From Saprospiraceae bacterium (GTDB lineage: Bacteria; Bacteroidota; Bacteroidia; Chitinophagales; Saprospiraceae), in the NCBI GenBank assembly GCA_016710265.1, contig JADJJL010000007.1, forward strand, positions 186,001 through 250,000: a stretch of 64,000 nt of DNA, given 5' to 3'. Numbering within the stretch: the first letter of the stretch is position 1; each line of letters starts with the position of its first letter. Positions 1-8,111 of the stretch are shown here, one piece after another. The notes beneath the pieces are model-generated. The model made no database searches. It had not been told where the DNA came from and saw only the letters and a program-made list of their open reading frames with translations. The position numbers and the translations under genes were made by a program.

Positions 1-401
1 AAATGTTGGATCGGGGTAGGTGTTCTCTGGAAGTAGATGTAAAAACGTTGATGATGATAGACAGTTTGGAAATGACTGATGCCGACAGAGCGATGATCAT
101 CCATCAATGCAAAACCTGCAAAACTGATAAAATATTAATTACGCATGGGACGGACACCATGGTACAAACTGCAGAAGCAATAATTAAAGCGGGTGTTACT
201 GAAAAAACCATTGTTTTAACTGGTGCTATGATCCCTTATGCATTTGGAAATTCATCCGATGGATTTTTTAATCTTGGGAGTGCGCTTGCTTTTGCTCAAA
301 GTTTGCCCAATGGAGTTTATGTTGTAATGAATGGAAGATATTTCCTCTGGGATAAAGTAAGAAAAAATACGAAGACAGGTTATTTTGAAGAAATTAATTA
401 A
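1..401 (+). CDS. Asparaginase-like protein, 5'-truncated by window edge
   Basis: The frame is already open at base 1, so the true start lies upstream; 132 residues from an internal Met at position 3 are visible. The motif ITHGTDTM is the second threonine/aspartate active-site motif of the asparaginase/glutaminase fold, and the following IVLTGAMIPYAFGNSSDG matches the next conserved strand and loop of the N-terminal domain. The protein stops at TAA 399-401 soon after that domain, so the C-terminal domain of full asparaginases (about 330 residues) is absent. It therefore looks like a single-domain asparaginase-like protein. Whether it hydrolyses asparagine is unknown, because the first nucleophile threonine motif lies outside the window. 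It converges on the next gene with only one base between them. Confidence 0.75.
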   Translation, partial: MLDRGRCSLEVDVKTLMMIDSLEMTDADRAMIIHQCKTCKTDKILITHGTDTMVQTAEAIIKAGVTEKTIVLTGAMIPYAFGNSSDGFFNLGSALAFAQSLPNGVYVVMNGRYFLWDKVRKNTKTGYFEEIN

Positions 402-402
402 A

Positions 403-2889
403 TCAATCAGATAAAACCATCCATCTCTTAACCATACTACCTTGATTGGTTTCCAGTTTAACCAAATAAAGACCAGAACTTAATTTAGGAATTTCAAATT
501 GGTGGAATCCATTGTCAATTTTATTTTTAGTAAAGATAATACTTCCATTAGAATTAATAATTTGCAATTGAGCGCTGCTTGATAATTTGCAATCGAGATT
601 AAGAATTCGATCATTGCTTGGATTTGGAAAAACAAGAAAAGTTTCTACGAATTTATCAATAGCAACTTCATTACTTAAACATCTTAGTTCAAATGGACCA
701 AATGTCAATACACACTCATCCGGTGAAGTTTCTGGCAGATCAGATGCCCTAAAATAATATTTTCCAATTGCTAAATTTTGACCTGTTTGATTAGGAATTA
801 TTATAAAATTAGCATCCAACCAAGTACCTCTATAAACTTGCTTTTCAAAAGTCAAAACAATCGAACCATCTGTAGTTATGCAATTGGTCGGATCTGTTAA
901 TTGTGCAGCTAATAGTTTAATAGCAAGTTCTTTATAATTGATATCAAATGCAATTGATCTGGAACATAAATTGGTATCTCGAATACTTAAAATAAAATTA
1001 GTGTCAGGAATACTATTTAAAATATAATCAGTAATTGTATCGAAATATTTAATCAAGCATTCGTTGTAAGAAAGACTAAAACTTGAATCCAATGTATGCA
1101 GCATATTCAATATGATTTTAGGATCTTTCCCTGTACATCGATCGTATAAAATAGTATCCAAATTGAATTCAAGTGGATTATTAAGCAAAACAGAATAATT
1201 AACTTTTGAAATATTACCTGAGAAATCTTCGATTTCATATCTCATATTATTCAATCCTTCATTGAACAAAAATCCTTCTGATGGTCCTTCCAATTGTCGT
1301 ATTTCCTTAATCAAACAATTGTCTGAAGTTATTAAATGAGGAACAGTGTCAGAACAATCTGATATGGTGATATTAGGAGGAAGGACAAAAAATGGAGCCA
1401 ATGTATCAAATACCAAAATACTGATTATACCAGAATCAGAATTCCCAGCTAAATCTGTTGCATAAATTTTAAGGGGTAGCTGTCCTAAATTTTGACAATT
1501 TACCAGATTAAATTCAGGCCTGATCACAATGCCTGTATCACAATTATCAATTACATTTTTTATAAAAAATTGCGGCTGCAAGATCGCTTTCCCAACAGAA
1601 TCTAAATATATCCTTGGTTGAGGACTGGCTATAATTCGGGGTTTAATGTTGTCTATTACTTTTAACTGTATCGATTGTATTCCAATACAAGCCTTTTGAT
1701 CCGTCACAGTACAAGAGTAATTCCCTGGTAATTTATCTTGAATAGAAGAAGTTGTTTCACCCGAACTCCATTTGTAAGAATATGGAAAATTGCCACCAGA
1801 TACAGTCATTTGAATATGTCCGGTATTTGATTTAATACAATCTGGAGAAGTTAAAATCAAACCATTTAGATCTAATGGATCTGGTTGATCAATTGTAAAA
1901 TCTCTGGTTTGTTCGCATTGAGTGTTGTCTTTGACGGTGACTGTATAATCACCAGCTTTCAAGTTTGTAATGTCTCTGGTAGTAGGACCGTTTGACCACT
2001 TATAGGTATAAGGACTTACACCACCAGTTATACTTAAATTTATGAAACCATTGTTGTCATTATGGCAATTTAATAAAAATCTGCCAGCAGATGAATTGAT
2101 TTTGATTTCAGTTGGCTGGGTAAGATTTCTATTTAATACCACCATTCCACCAATCTGATCCGACACTGTAACTGTGTGATTTCCTGCTTGAAGATTATTT
2201 GCTGTAGCTGTGTTCTGGCCATTGGACCATTCATAAGTGTATGGAGGAAGTCCATTGGTAGCATTTACAGTTATAAATCCGTCACTACCCCCAAAACAAG
2301 AAATATTCTTGAAATTAGAGATCGTTGCATTGAGGGGTGGGGGACCTGGTAAATTTCCGGAAGCTTCAGTAATTTCAACTCTATCACCTCCACTATTACC
2401 ATTGCCATTTGCTAAGACTGATGCTGCATACATTGTGACCATTTGTCCTAAAGCAACAGGAGGTGCTTCCCAATTAACCGTCCAACTTAAGCTGGATCCA
2501 CCATTAAAATTTTTATAAGGATTGTGTTCCCAATAATTTCTTCCACTAGACATCATTAATACAGATGAGGTACTCGGGCTGGACAAAGTTCCCACGTTTG
2601 TATTGTTTTGATCTAAGGCTACCAACTGAAATCCACCTCTAACAGCATTGGTTAATGGACTTGAAGAATTATTGATTAAAAGGGTAATGGTGTAAACTTG
2701 TCCTGGAGTAATACTGCCCGGAAGACCTAAAATTTGTAAGTCTCCATTTATATTTCCACCTCCACTATGACAATTGGCACAGGTACTTTCACCGGGAGCC
2801 CCAGTGTAGCCATTGGGAGGATTGGAACTCCATGAAAAAAATAAAATAGCACTACACAAAATACCCGCTACAAAGTAAATATGATTCAT
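403..2889 (-). CDS. Secreted choice-of-anchor V / SprB-repeat protein with T9SS type A sorting domain
   Basis: 828 residues. An N-terminal signal peptide (about residues 1-20) is followed by GAPGESTCANCH, with C37, C40 and H41 forming a CxxCH motif. Residues about 45-180 resemble the choice-of-anchor V (reelin-like) domain usually found after such a motif. Three SprB-type repeats of about 75 residues follow (about 186-411), each carrying a P-Y-x-Y-x-W-S-x-G core. Then come HYR/Ig-like segments (410-570) and a final T9SS type A sorting domain (about 745-828, with FPNPSNDR near its start). The inferred role is a cell-surface or secreted adhesin-like protein exported by Sec and then T9SS. CxxCH could bind haem c, but no other cytochrome feature is seen. 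It is transcribed alone. Confidence 0.82.
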   Translation of the reverse strand: MNHIYFVAGILCSAILFFSWSSNPPNGYTGAPGESTCANCHSGGGNINGDLQILGLPGSITPGQVYTITLLINNSSSPLTNAVRGGFQLVALDQNNTNVGTLSSPSTSSVLMMSSGRNYWEHNPYKNFNGGSSLSWTVNWEAPPVALGQMVTMYAASVLANGNGNSGGDRVEITEASGNLPGPPPLNATISNFKNISCFGGSDGFITVNATNGLPPYTYEWSNGQNTATANNLQAGNHTVTVSDQIGGMVVLNRNLTQPTEIKINSSAGRFLLNCHNDNNGFINLSITGGVSPYTYKWSNGPTTRDITNLKAGDYTVTVKDNTQCEQTRDFTIDQPDPLDLNGLILTSPDCIKSNTGHIQMTVSGGNFPYSYKWSSGETTSSIQDKLPGNYSCTVTDQKACIGIQSIQLKVIDNIKPRIIASPQPRIYLDSVGKAILQPQFFIKNVIDNCDTGIVIRPEFNLVNCQNLGQLPLKIYATDLAGNSDSGIISILVFDTLAPFFVLPPNITISDCSDTVPHLITSDNCLIKEIRQLEGPSEGFLFNEGLNNMRYEIEDFSGNISKVNYSVLLNNPLEFNLDTILYDRCTGKDPKIILNMLHTLDSSFSLSYNECLIKYFDTITDYILNSIPDTNFILSIRDTNLCSRSIAFDINYKELAIKLLAAQLTDPTNCITTDGSIVLTFEKQVYRGTWLDANFIIIPNQTGQNLAIGKYYFRASDLPETSPDECVLTFGPFELRCLSNEVAIDKFVETFLVFPNPSNDRILNLDCKLSSSAQLQIINSNGSIIFTKNKIDNGFHQFEIPKLSSGLYLVKLETNQGSMVKRWMVLSD
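1657..2334 (-). repeat. Three tandem SprB-type protein repeats (about 75 codons each)
   Basis: Residues about 186-261, 262-337 and 338-411 of the 828-residue surface protein align with each other. Each has a cysteine early in the unit (C198, C275, C351), a glycine-rich strand, a PYTYxW or PYSYKW core, and an AGxxTVTV- or GNYSCTV-like end. The repeats have diverged at DNA level, so this is an old protein-domain duplication and not a recent tandem array. Confidence 0.7.
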
Positions 2890-2905
2890 AATCTTTAAAC
2901 TTATT

Positions 2906-2913
2906 CAAAGATA
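2906..2913 (-). promoter_or_regulatory. Putative -7 promoter element (TATCTTTG)
   Basis: Reading on the minus strand, TATCTTTG matches the Bacteroidota housekeeping -7 consensus TAnnTTTG, 16 bases before the ATG of the SprB-repeat gene at 2889. No TTG is found at the expected -33 distance, so confidence is limited. Confidence 0.35.
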
Positions 2914-2990
2914 AGTATATAAAACCCAAATGAAGATTATTCCTAAAATAAATTATCCTAGGTTAAGAAATAGGAATTAATTCTTATAAA

Positions 2991-3955
2991 TTAAAGCTCT
3001 CCAGCTTTGTTAAAAAGCATATCAATGAATGCTCTCTTATTAAATACCTGCAATTTCTCAATGCTTTCCCCAACCCCTATATAGCGAATGGGAATTTTAA
3101 ATTGGTCAGATATTCCTAATACTACGCCACCTTTAGCGGTACCATCCAATTTAGTAAGAATTAGTCCTGACAATTGAGTTGCCTGACTAAAATGGCGACA
3201 TTGCTCAATGGCATTTTGCCCAGTTGTAGCATCCAATACCAAGAGTACTTCATGAGGGGCTCCAGGCAATGCTTTTTGAATGGATCTGTAAATTTTACTT
3301 AATTCATTCATTAAATTAATTTTGGTATGTAGTCTACCTGCTGTATCTATTATTAAAATATCTTGGCCATTTGTTAGAGCATTTTGGGTTGCTTCAAATG
3401 CGACCGCTGATGGATCAGCCCCCATACCTTTGGTAAAGAAGTCACATTTTACACGATCTGACCAAATCTTTAGTTGATCTTCTGCCGCTGCTCTAAAGGT
3501 GTCTCCAGCAGCTATCAGCACTTTTTTGCCTCTTTGTGTAAATTGATAGGCCAGCTTTCCTATGGAAGTTGTTTTTCCAACACCATTCACACCTACCACT
3601 AAAATAATGTGGGGTTTTGATTTACCTGTATAAAAGTCTTCAAGATCTTCCGTTTTGTTTTCCTCTAGCAATAAATCAATTTCACTTTTCAGATGATCAT
3701 TAAGTTCTTCAACTTTAACGTATTTGTCTTTAGCAACTCTAGCTTCTAGGCGCTCTATGATTTTAACCGATGTTTCCAACCCAATATCGGAGCTAATTAA
3801 AATTTGCTCCAATTCATCCAATAATTCTTCATCAACAGTCGACTTACCAACAACTGCACGAGTAATTTTATCGAAAAACCCGATCTGGTTTTTTCAATCC
3901 CTTTTTCTAGGTCTTGTTGTTTTTCCTTATTGAAAAACCGGTCGAAAAATCCCAT
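2991..3955 (-). CDS. ftsY: Signal recognition particle receptor FtsY, reading frame broken by one base
   Basis: FtsY is the SRP receptor GTPase that brings ribosome-SRP complexes to the inner membrane. The NG domain is clear: P-loop GVNGVGKTTSIGKL, DTAGRL, and LTKLDGTAKGG for guanine specificity. The 276-residue frame starting at 3821 lacks the conserved N-terminus. From ATG at 3955-3953 the sequence reads MGFFDRFFNKEKQQDLEK and continues to TRSGF, where the frame is lost at a T5 run (plus strand A5, 3874-3878). Adding one T restores FFDKITRAVVGKSTVDEELL and joins the main frame, giving about 321 residues. This is most likely a sequencing error, since ftsY is normally essential. It follows a terminator after the DUF4295 gene. 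Confidence 0.9.
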
Positions 3956-3974
3956 GGAAGTTGATATTTTATTA

Positions 3975-4012
3975 AATAAAAAATGAGACGTCCGGATTGC
4001 GAACCTCTCATT
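3975..4012 (-). terminator. Intrinsic terminator between the DUF4295 gene and ftsY
   Basis: On the minus strand AATGAGA (4012-4006) pairs with TCTCATT (3988-3982). The inner segment GTTCG pairs with CGGAC around a short loop, with one G-G mismatch between the two stems. A T-rich run follows at 3983-3976. This would end the tRNA-Arg/rpmB/rpmG/DUF4295 transcript before ftsY. Confidence 0.6.
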
Positions 4013-4039
4013 CTACAGAAAAATGGTGAAATAGATTAA

Positions 4040-4216
4040 TTACTTATTTTGTTCAAAGAAGTCTTTAACCTTATCCTTATGTACCATAAGTTCCTTATAT
4101 GTATATTTTCCTGATATAGGATCTTTAATAGATTTAATAACTTTTACAAAATCTCTTCCCGAACCTACGTTGGCTGCACGTTGAGCAACCCTTGCGTTTT
4201 TAGATACCTTTGCCAT
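4040..4216 (-). CDS. DUF4295 family small basic protein
   Basis: 58 residues, beginning MAKVSKNARVAQRAANVGSG and ending KVKDFFEQNK. It is very basic and matches the DUF4295 family, a short Bacteroidota protein that typically sits directly downstream of rpmG and upstream of ftsY, exactly as here. The ATG at 4216-4214 lies two bases before the rpmG stop region, so the gene is cotranscribed with rpmB-rpmG. Because of its position and composition it is suspected to be ribosome-associated, but its function is not established. A hairpin terminator follows 28 bases after its stop codon. Confidence 0.88.
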   Translation of the reverse strand: MAKVSKNARVAQRAANVGSGRDFVKVIKSIKDPISGKYTYKELMVHKDKVKDFFEQNK

Positions 4217-4218
4217 GT

Positions 4219-4407
4219 TTATTTAATTTCTTTATGAAGGGTATATTTTTTCATAATAGGATTGTACTTTTTAAGTTCGATCCTGTCTGGAGTATTTTTT
4301 TTGTTTTTCTCCGTCATGTACCTTGAAGTACCCGGCAATCCTGAATTTTTGTGTTCAGTACACTCCAAGATCACTTGCTGACGATTACCTTTACTTTTCT
4401 TAGCCAT
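4219..4407 (-). CDS. rpmG: 50S ribosomal protein L33
   Basis: 62 residues, starting MAKKSKGNRQQVILECTEHK. This is a normal-length L33 of the large subunit. It has a single cysteine (C16), so it lacks the two CxxC zinc pairs of C+ type L33 and is a zinc-free (C-) form. The conserved KKYNPIMKKYTLHKE C-terminus is intact. It lies between rpmB (21 bases upstream) and the DUF4295 gene (2 bases downstream), the usual Bacteroidota order. Confidence 0.95.
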   Translation of the reverse strand: MAKKSKGNRQQVILECTEHKNSGLPGTSRYMTEKNKKNTPDRIELKKYNPIMKKYTLHKEIK

Positions 4408-4428
4408 AATTGGTTAATTATATAATTA

Positions 4429-4656
4429 CTAACATTTACATTCTAGTTTCTTAATATATTCATACAAACCATATTTATCAATGGTTCGTAAGGCTTTGGC
4501 AGTCACCTTTAACTTGATCCATTCATTGGTTTCAGGTATAAAAAAAGACTTCTTCTGGAGATTTGGATTAAATCTTCTTTTCGTTTTCCTATTTGAGTGG
4601 GACACTTTATTTCCAAACAAAGGTCTCGTACCGGTTAAATCACAAACTTTAGACAT
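4429..4656 (-). CDS. rpmB: 50S ribosomal protein L28
   Basis: 75 residues, starting MSKVCDLTGTRPLFGNKVSH, the conserved L28 N-terminus. TKRRFNPNLQKKSFF and the KVTAKALRTIDKYG segment complete the family signature. The protein is normal in length. It heads the rpmB-rpmG-DUF4295 run and lies 31 bases downstream of the tRNA-Arg gene on the same strand, so the tRNA and the ribosomal genes may share a transcript. Confidence 0.95.
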   Translation of the reverse strand: MSKVCDLTGTRPLFGNKVSHSNRKTKRRFNPNLQKKSFFIPETNEWIKLKVTAKALRTIDKYGLYEYIKKLECKC

Positions 4657-4687
4657 TGCTATGTGGATTTGATATTTTTTATTTTTG

Positions 4688-4761
4688 TGACTCCGTCAGG
4701 ATTCAAACCTGAAACCTCCTGATCCGTAGTCAGGTGCTCTATTCAATTGAGCTACGGAGCC
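4688..4761 (-). tRNA. tRNA-Arg (anticodon ACG)
   Basis: A full 74-base cloverleaf reads on the minus strand. The acceptor GGCTCCG pairs with CGGAGTC (one G-U pair), the D-arm GCTC pairs with GAGC, and the anticodon stem CCTGA pairs with TCAGG around the loop CTACGGA, giving anticodon ACG. The T-arm CAGG pairs with CCTG around TTTGAAT. The discriminator is A, and the 3' CCA is not encoded, so it must be added by a CCA-adding enzyme such as the one at 14665. Confidence 0.95.
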
Positions 4762-4777
4762 TTTTAAAAACAGGGTG

Positions 4778-4785
4778 CAAAATTA
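4778..4785 (-). promoter_or_regulatory. Putative -7 promoter element (TAATTTTG) for tRNA-Arg and rpmB
   Basis: TAATTTTG on the minus strand fits TAnnTTTG and ends 16 bases before the mature tRNA 5' end. This is a sensible position for a tRNA promoter. No clear TTG -33 element is visible upstream. Confidence 0.4.
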
Positions 4786-4817
4786 AGGTTTTTTTTTATA
4801 TTCTGTGATGTTTTCTG

Positions 4818-6413
4818 TTAATATTTTATAAATCCTTTAGACTCACTAAATTCTCCAAATAAAAATTGTATGTAGTAAACACCTGAGGGATAATGACTTA
4901 TGTTTTTTTCAAGGAATTGATCCATCGAACCAGGTAAATGATCATCAATTAGTTGATCTATAATTTGGCCTTGAGCATTGATAATCCTTAAGGTATATGG
5001 TCCAAATTGGTCAAAACCTAAATTGATTTTTAATATTCCTTCAAGTATGGGATTGTTCACAATTTTTATAAAGGATTGATCCTGAAGAGAATTACAATAT
5101 CTCTCCAAACACAACATCGATTCAAAAACATTAAAACGATTTCCGGAAACTGTAATGTCCTGCAAAGTAGCCAGAGGGTCACCACAATTTAAAACCATAG
5201 ATTTCAACAACTTGGCTGCTTCTGCAGGGGTGTTTTTGAGTAATTCTGCATAACGCAAACAAAATTGATTGAGCAATAAAATTCCTGCTGCAACTTGCGG
5301 TGCAGACAATGAGCAACCTGCTGAAAAATCGATTCCACCACCCATTTGTATCACAGGAACTACCTCTCCACTTGCACCCAAATCAATATGTATATTACTA
5401 TATCCTGAGGAAGTGACAAATCTATCATTGATATCTGTATTGGTCACAGTAATCAGAAAATCGCTGGGGCAAAGCGATGGAACATCACCTTTAATTGCAA
5501 CATCGTGGTCTGGTTTATTAACGGTAGCGCAAACATTTAAAATTCCTAAGCTCCCTAACCAATCGTACAGTGGGCATATGTTCGGAAATTCTTCGGGGAA
5601 TGAAAAGTCAAATCCTAGAGAGAGACTGGTCGCAACCACAAAAGCGCCCTTAGTACCTCCGGATTGGAGATAGAGTTCTTTCATTCGGTAAAAATAGGTG
5701 TAACAGGCCACCATATGCGCTTCTGTATTTCCAGAACAAAGCAACACTTTAATATTTTGCGCGCTTCCAGTAATATCTCTTGAATTATTTCCTTTGGCTC
5801 CCATTATACTGATAACTTCAGTTCCGTGGTTTGCAATAGGATGATCGTCATCTTTCTTTAATGAAATAGGGCTATAGCCATAATAATCATCAATATAACC
5901 ATTTCCATCATCATCTATAAGGTTGTCTGGTATTTCATTATAATTTGAAAAAACATTGGGTAAAATATCAGCCAAATTGTAATCAAAACCATAATCCATC
6001 AGACCAATTACCAAGGTATCACCTAGCGGGCTAATTCCATCATTGCCATAACACCAAACTTCATCAAATTCCATTTTTCCCAAATTCCATTGTTTATTGT
6101 ATTGAGGATCGTTGGGCGCACATCCCCTTTCCAACATTCGTCTTGAGGTGTTAAAGTTTTTAATCAAGGGCTCGTTCTTCAAAATATCAAGCTCTTTTTG
6201 TGGGTCAAAGTGAGGAGGAAAAGAAATAATACCAAATGGTTTATATGAATTTATATACTGTACATCAATTAGTTGTGAATTACATTGTTTAATAAATGCA
6301 TTCAAGTTTCTATTGGATTCTCTCCATTCTACAAAATACTCATGGGATGGTAACTCTTGGGCATTCATGCTAAAAATACCAAAAGAAAATATTATAAGGT
6401 GTAGATATTTCAT
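4818..6413 (-). CDS. Secreted S8 (subtilisin) family peptidase with T9SS sorting domain
   Basis: 531 residues from ATG at 6413. This start places a signal peptide (MKYLHLIIFSFGIFSMNAQ) at the N-terminus; an upstream in-frame Met at 6449 would lie inside the preceding gene. The triad is visible: D140 in VIGLMDYGFD, H196 in ANHGTEV, and S368 in SAGCSLSAPQVAAG. The motifs are slightly unusual (DYG for DSG or DTG, GCS for GTS), but the catalytic residues are kept. The last 75 or so residues form a T9SS type A sorting domain (ending SGVYYIQFLFGEFSESKGFI). The protein is expected outside the cell or on its surface. The substrate is unknown. Confidence 0.88.
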   Translation of the reverse strand: MKYLHLIIFSFGIFSMNAQELPSHEYFVEWRESNRNLNAFIKQCNSQLIDVQYINSYKPFGIISFPPHFDPQKELDILKNEPLIKNFNTSRRMLERGCAPNDPQYNKQWNLGKMEFDEVWCYGNDGISPLGDTLVIGLMDYGFDYNLADILPNVFSNYNEIPDNLIDDDGNGYIDDYYGYSPISLKKDDDHPIANHGTEVISIMGAKGNNSRDITGSAQNIKVLLCSGNTEAHMVACYTYFYRMKELYLQSGGTKGAFVVATSLSLGFDFSFPEEFPNICPLYDWLGSLGILNVCATVNKPDHDVAIKGDVPSLCPSDFLITVTNTDINDRFVTSSGYSNIHIDLGASGEVVPVIQMGGGIDFSAGCSLSAPQVAAGILLLNQFCLRYAELLKNTPAEAAKLLKSMVLNCGDPLATLQDITVSGNRFNVFESMLCLERYCNSLQDQSFIKIVNNPILEGILKINLGFDQFGPYTLRIINAQGQIIDQLIDDHLPGSMDQFLEKNISHYPSGVYYIQFLFGEFSESKGFIKY

Positions 6414-6421
6414 GGAGTAGC

Positions 6422-7207
6422 TTATTGGATCATTTGGATTAAACGACAAAAATACGAAAAACTGGATAACATTCTACTGCCATACCAACTGAACGCTTCT
6501 CCATCCACTATGACTGCTTTTGAAAAGTCGAATAATGAAAGATGCTGTTCTCTAAAAGGGTAGGGTTCTGAAGAAAGAAAAATATAATCGGCTTCCCTTT
6601 CTTTTATCTGAGCAAGACTTACGATAGGATATCTTGTTTGATCTGAAAATGCATTGGTAAAACCAGCTAATTTCAACATTTCATGGATAAAAGTATCTGA
6701 TCCAATGGTCATAAATGGATCTTTCCAAATTAAATAAACGACTTTTAATGGACCGAGATTTTGTTGATCGCGAAGATCTAAATAAGCCAATCTTGCATCA
6801 TCAATTTTATGGATTAATTGAAAGGCTTCATTTGGTCTATTTGCTATAAATCCTATTTGTTGAATCATTTCCAAAGCCTGAGAATAATCAGATACTTGAC
6901 TAGTCCAAACCGGAAAATATTGACGAAGAAATTCAATGTCTTCTTTTCTATTTTCTTCTTTGTTGGCAATGATTAAGTCAGGCTTGGCATGTTGAATTTT
7001 AACTAAATCCAAATTTTTGGTACCTCCAATCCTTAATTTGTTTTTAAACCAATGATCTGGGTGAACGCAAAATTTAGTAATCCCTATGACTTCCTTTTCT
7101 AATCCTAATTCAAACAATAATTCAGTTTGCGAAGGAACCAAGGAAATAATTCTGGTTGGTGGTTTAGGAAGTTGAAAGGTATAATTGAGCTGATCTGTAA
7201 TCTGCAT
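6422..7207 (-). CDS. Helical-backbone metal receptor / BtuF-like protein without signal peptide
   Basis: 261 residues. RIISLVPSQTELLFELGL followed by VIGITKFCVHP is the typical N-terminal lobe start of the BtuF/FhuD class III substrate-binding fold. The central helix, then LKVVYLIWKDPFMTIGSDTF and a C-terminal lobe (YIFLSSEPYPF), complete it. Such proteins deliver cobalamin or iron chelates to ABC importers in the periplasm. Here no signal peptide or lipobox is visible: the frame begins MQITDQLNYTFQLPKPP. No permease or ATPase of an importer lies nearby. It may be cytoplasmic or have a role other than uptake; the ligand cannot be told. Confidence 0.75.
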   Translation of the reverse strand: MQITDQLNYTFQLPKPPTRIISLVPSQTELLFELGLEKEVIGITKFCVHPDHWFKNKLRIGGTKNLDLVKIQHAKPDLIIANKEENRKEDIEFLRQYFPVWTSQVSDYSQALEMIQQIGFIANRPNEAFQLIHKIDDARLAYLDLRDQQNLGPLKVVYLIWKDPFMTIGSDTFIHEMLKLAGFTNAFSDQTRYPIVSLAQIKEREADYIFLSSEPYPFREQHLSLFDFSKAVIVDGEAFSWYGSRMLSSFSYFCRLIQMIQ

Positions 7208-7221
7208 TTAAATAATGGGAG

Positions 7222-8106
7222 CTATTGTTCATTTACAATTATTAATTGCTTATTATTAAAAGCAATCCTCTTCATATTAGTTATTCCATATGCATTTAAA
7301 TCCAATAAATTTTTCCAAGATTTTGAATCACTCTGATAAGAAAATAATTTTGATCCTTGACCACAAATGATACTACCATTTTCAGTAAGTGCAAAATCTT
7401 CAACACCTGCAGGAAGCTCAGTTAATATTTCCATTTGCTTAGTCTTTGGATCATATAGTTTAAGCTTGTTGGGTAGATCTTTTGTTTTTTGAACAAATAA
7501 AATTTTACCATTCTCTAAAACTTCAAAACACCGACCAATATTGGAAGCAAAAATCTGTCTCTCATTTAATTTTTCATCGCAGATTGCCAACAAATGAAAC
7601 TCATCCACTATGAAACAGACCCATTTTTCAGGACTTAGAAACCTATAATATCCAATCTTACCATGTTTGGCCAAAATCACTTTTTTTTGCACGCCAGAAA
7701 GTATATCATAGGAAACAAGCTTTTGCATGGTATCTGGATTCATACTTACTTGAACTGTGGTTAGTTCATCCTTGTAGAGTGGATGAATCCTAGCTGAGTA
7801 ATCACTAAGCTTGTGGTCTAATAAAATTGTATAAGTTTCATTTTTTAAATCAAAATGATAAATATCTGGATCTGGCTTAGTTTTTAAACTGACGGTAGCA
7901 AGAAACGCATGATCATTAATAAAATAGGGTTGGTTGTTGTAAGAATTTTGATTAAAATTACTCAAGTACTTCAATTTCTGGACAGTCCAAGAATTTTGAT
8001 CAACTTCTGAAATTTTCAAATACCATAAGGATGTCTGCGGCATCTGAGCCAACAAGTTTAGGTTCAGAAGCCAAAAAAATGCAACACTATATCTAATCCA
8101 ATTCAA
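7222..8106 (-). CDS. Secreted protein of unknown function, beta-propeller-like
   Basis: 294 residues. A signal peptide is visible (MNWIRYSVAFFWLLNLNLLAQ). The rest is a series of short beta-rich segments of the type seen in TolB or WD40-like propellers, for example LVSYDILSGVQKKVILAKHG and KLKLYDPKTKQMEILTELPAG. No catalytic motif or sorting domain was recognised. It lies between signal peptidase I (5 bases upstream) and the metal-receptor-like gene (14 bases downstream) on one strand, so it is probably cotranscribed with both. The family is not recognised; the propeller idea rests only on this repeated pattern. Confidence 0.6.
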   Translation of the reverse strand: MNWIRYSVAFFWLLNLNLLAQMPQTSLWYLKISEVDQNSWTVQKLKYLSNFNQNSYNNQPYFINDHAFLATVSLKTKPDPDIYHFDLKNETYTILLDHKLSDYSARIHPLYKDELTTVQVSMNPDTMQKLVSYDILSGVQKKVILAKHGKIGYYRFLSPEKWVCFIVDEFHLLAICDEKLNERQIFASNIGRCFEVLENGKILFVQKTKDLPNKLKLYDPKTKQMEILTELPAGVEDFALTENGSIICGQGSKLFSYQSDSKSWKNLLDLNAYGITNMKRIAFNNKQLIIVNEQ

Positions 8107-8111
8107 AAAAT

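Noticed and set aside
3864..3890. Programmed frameshift in ftsY
   Set aside because: No slippery X_XXY_YYZ heptamer with a downstream structure was seen, and the same kind of break occurs in accC and a lipoprotein gene; an indel error is simpler.
5269..5673. 134-codon plus-strand frame inside the subtilase gene
   Set aside because: It is fully antisense to the S8 catalytic domain, and its residues mirror the minus-strand codons. No homology or start signal supports it.
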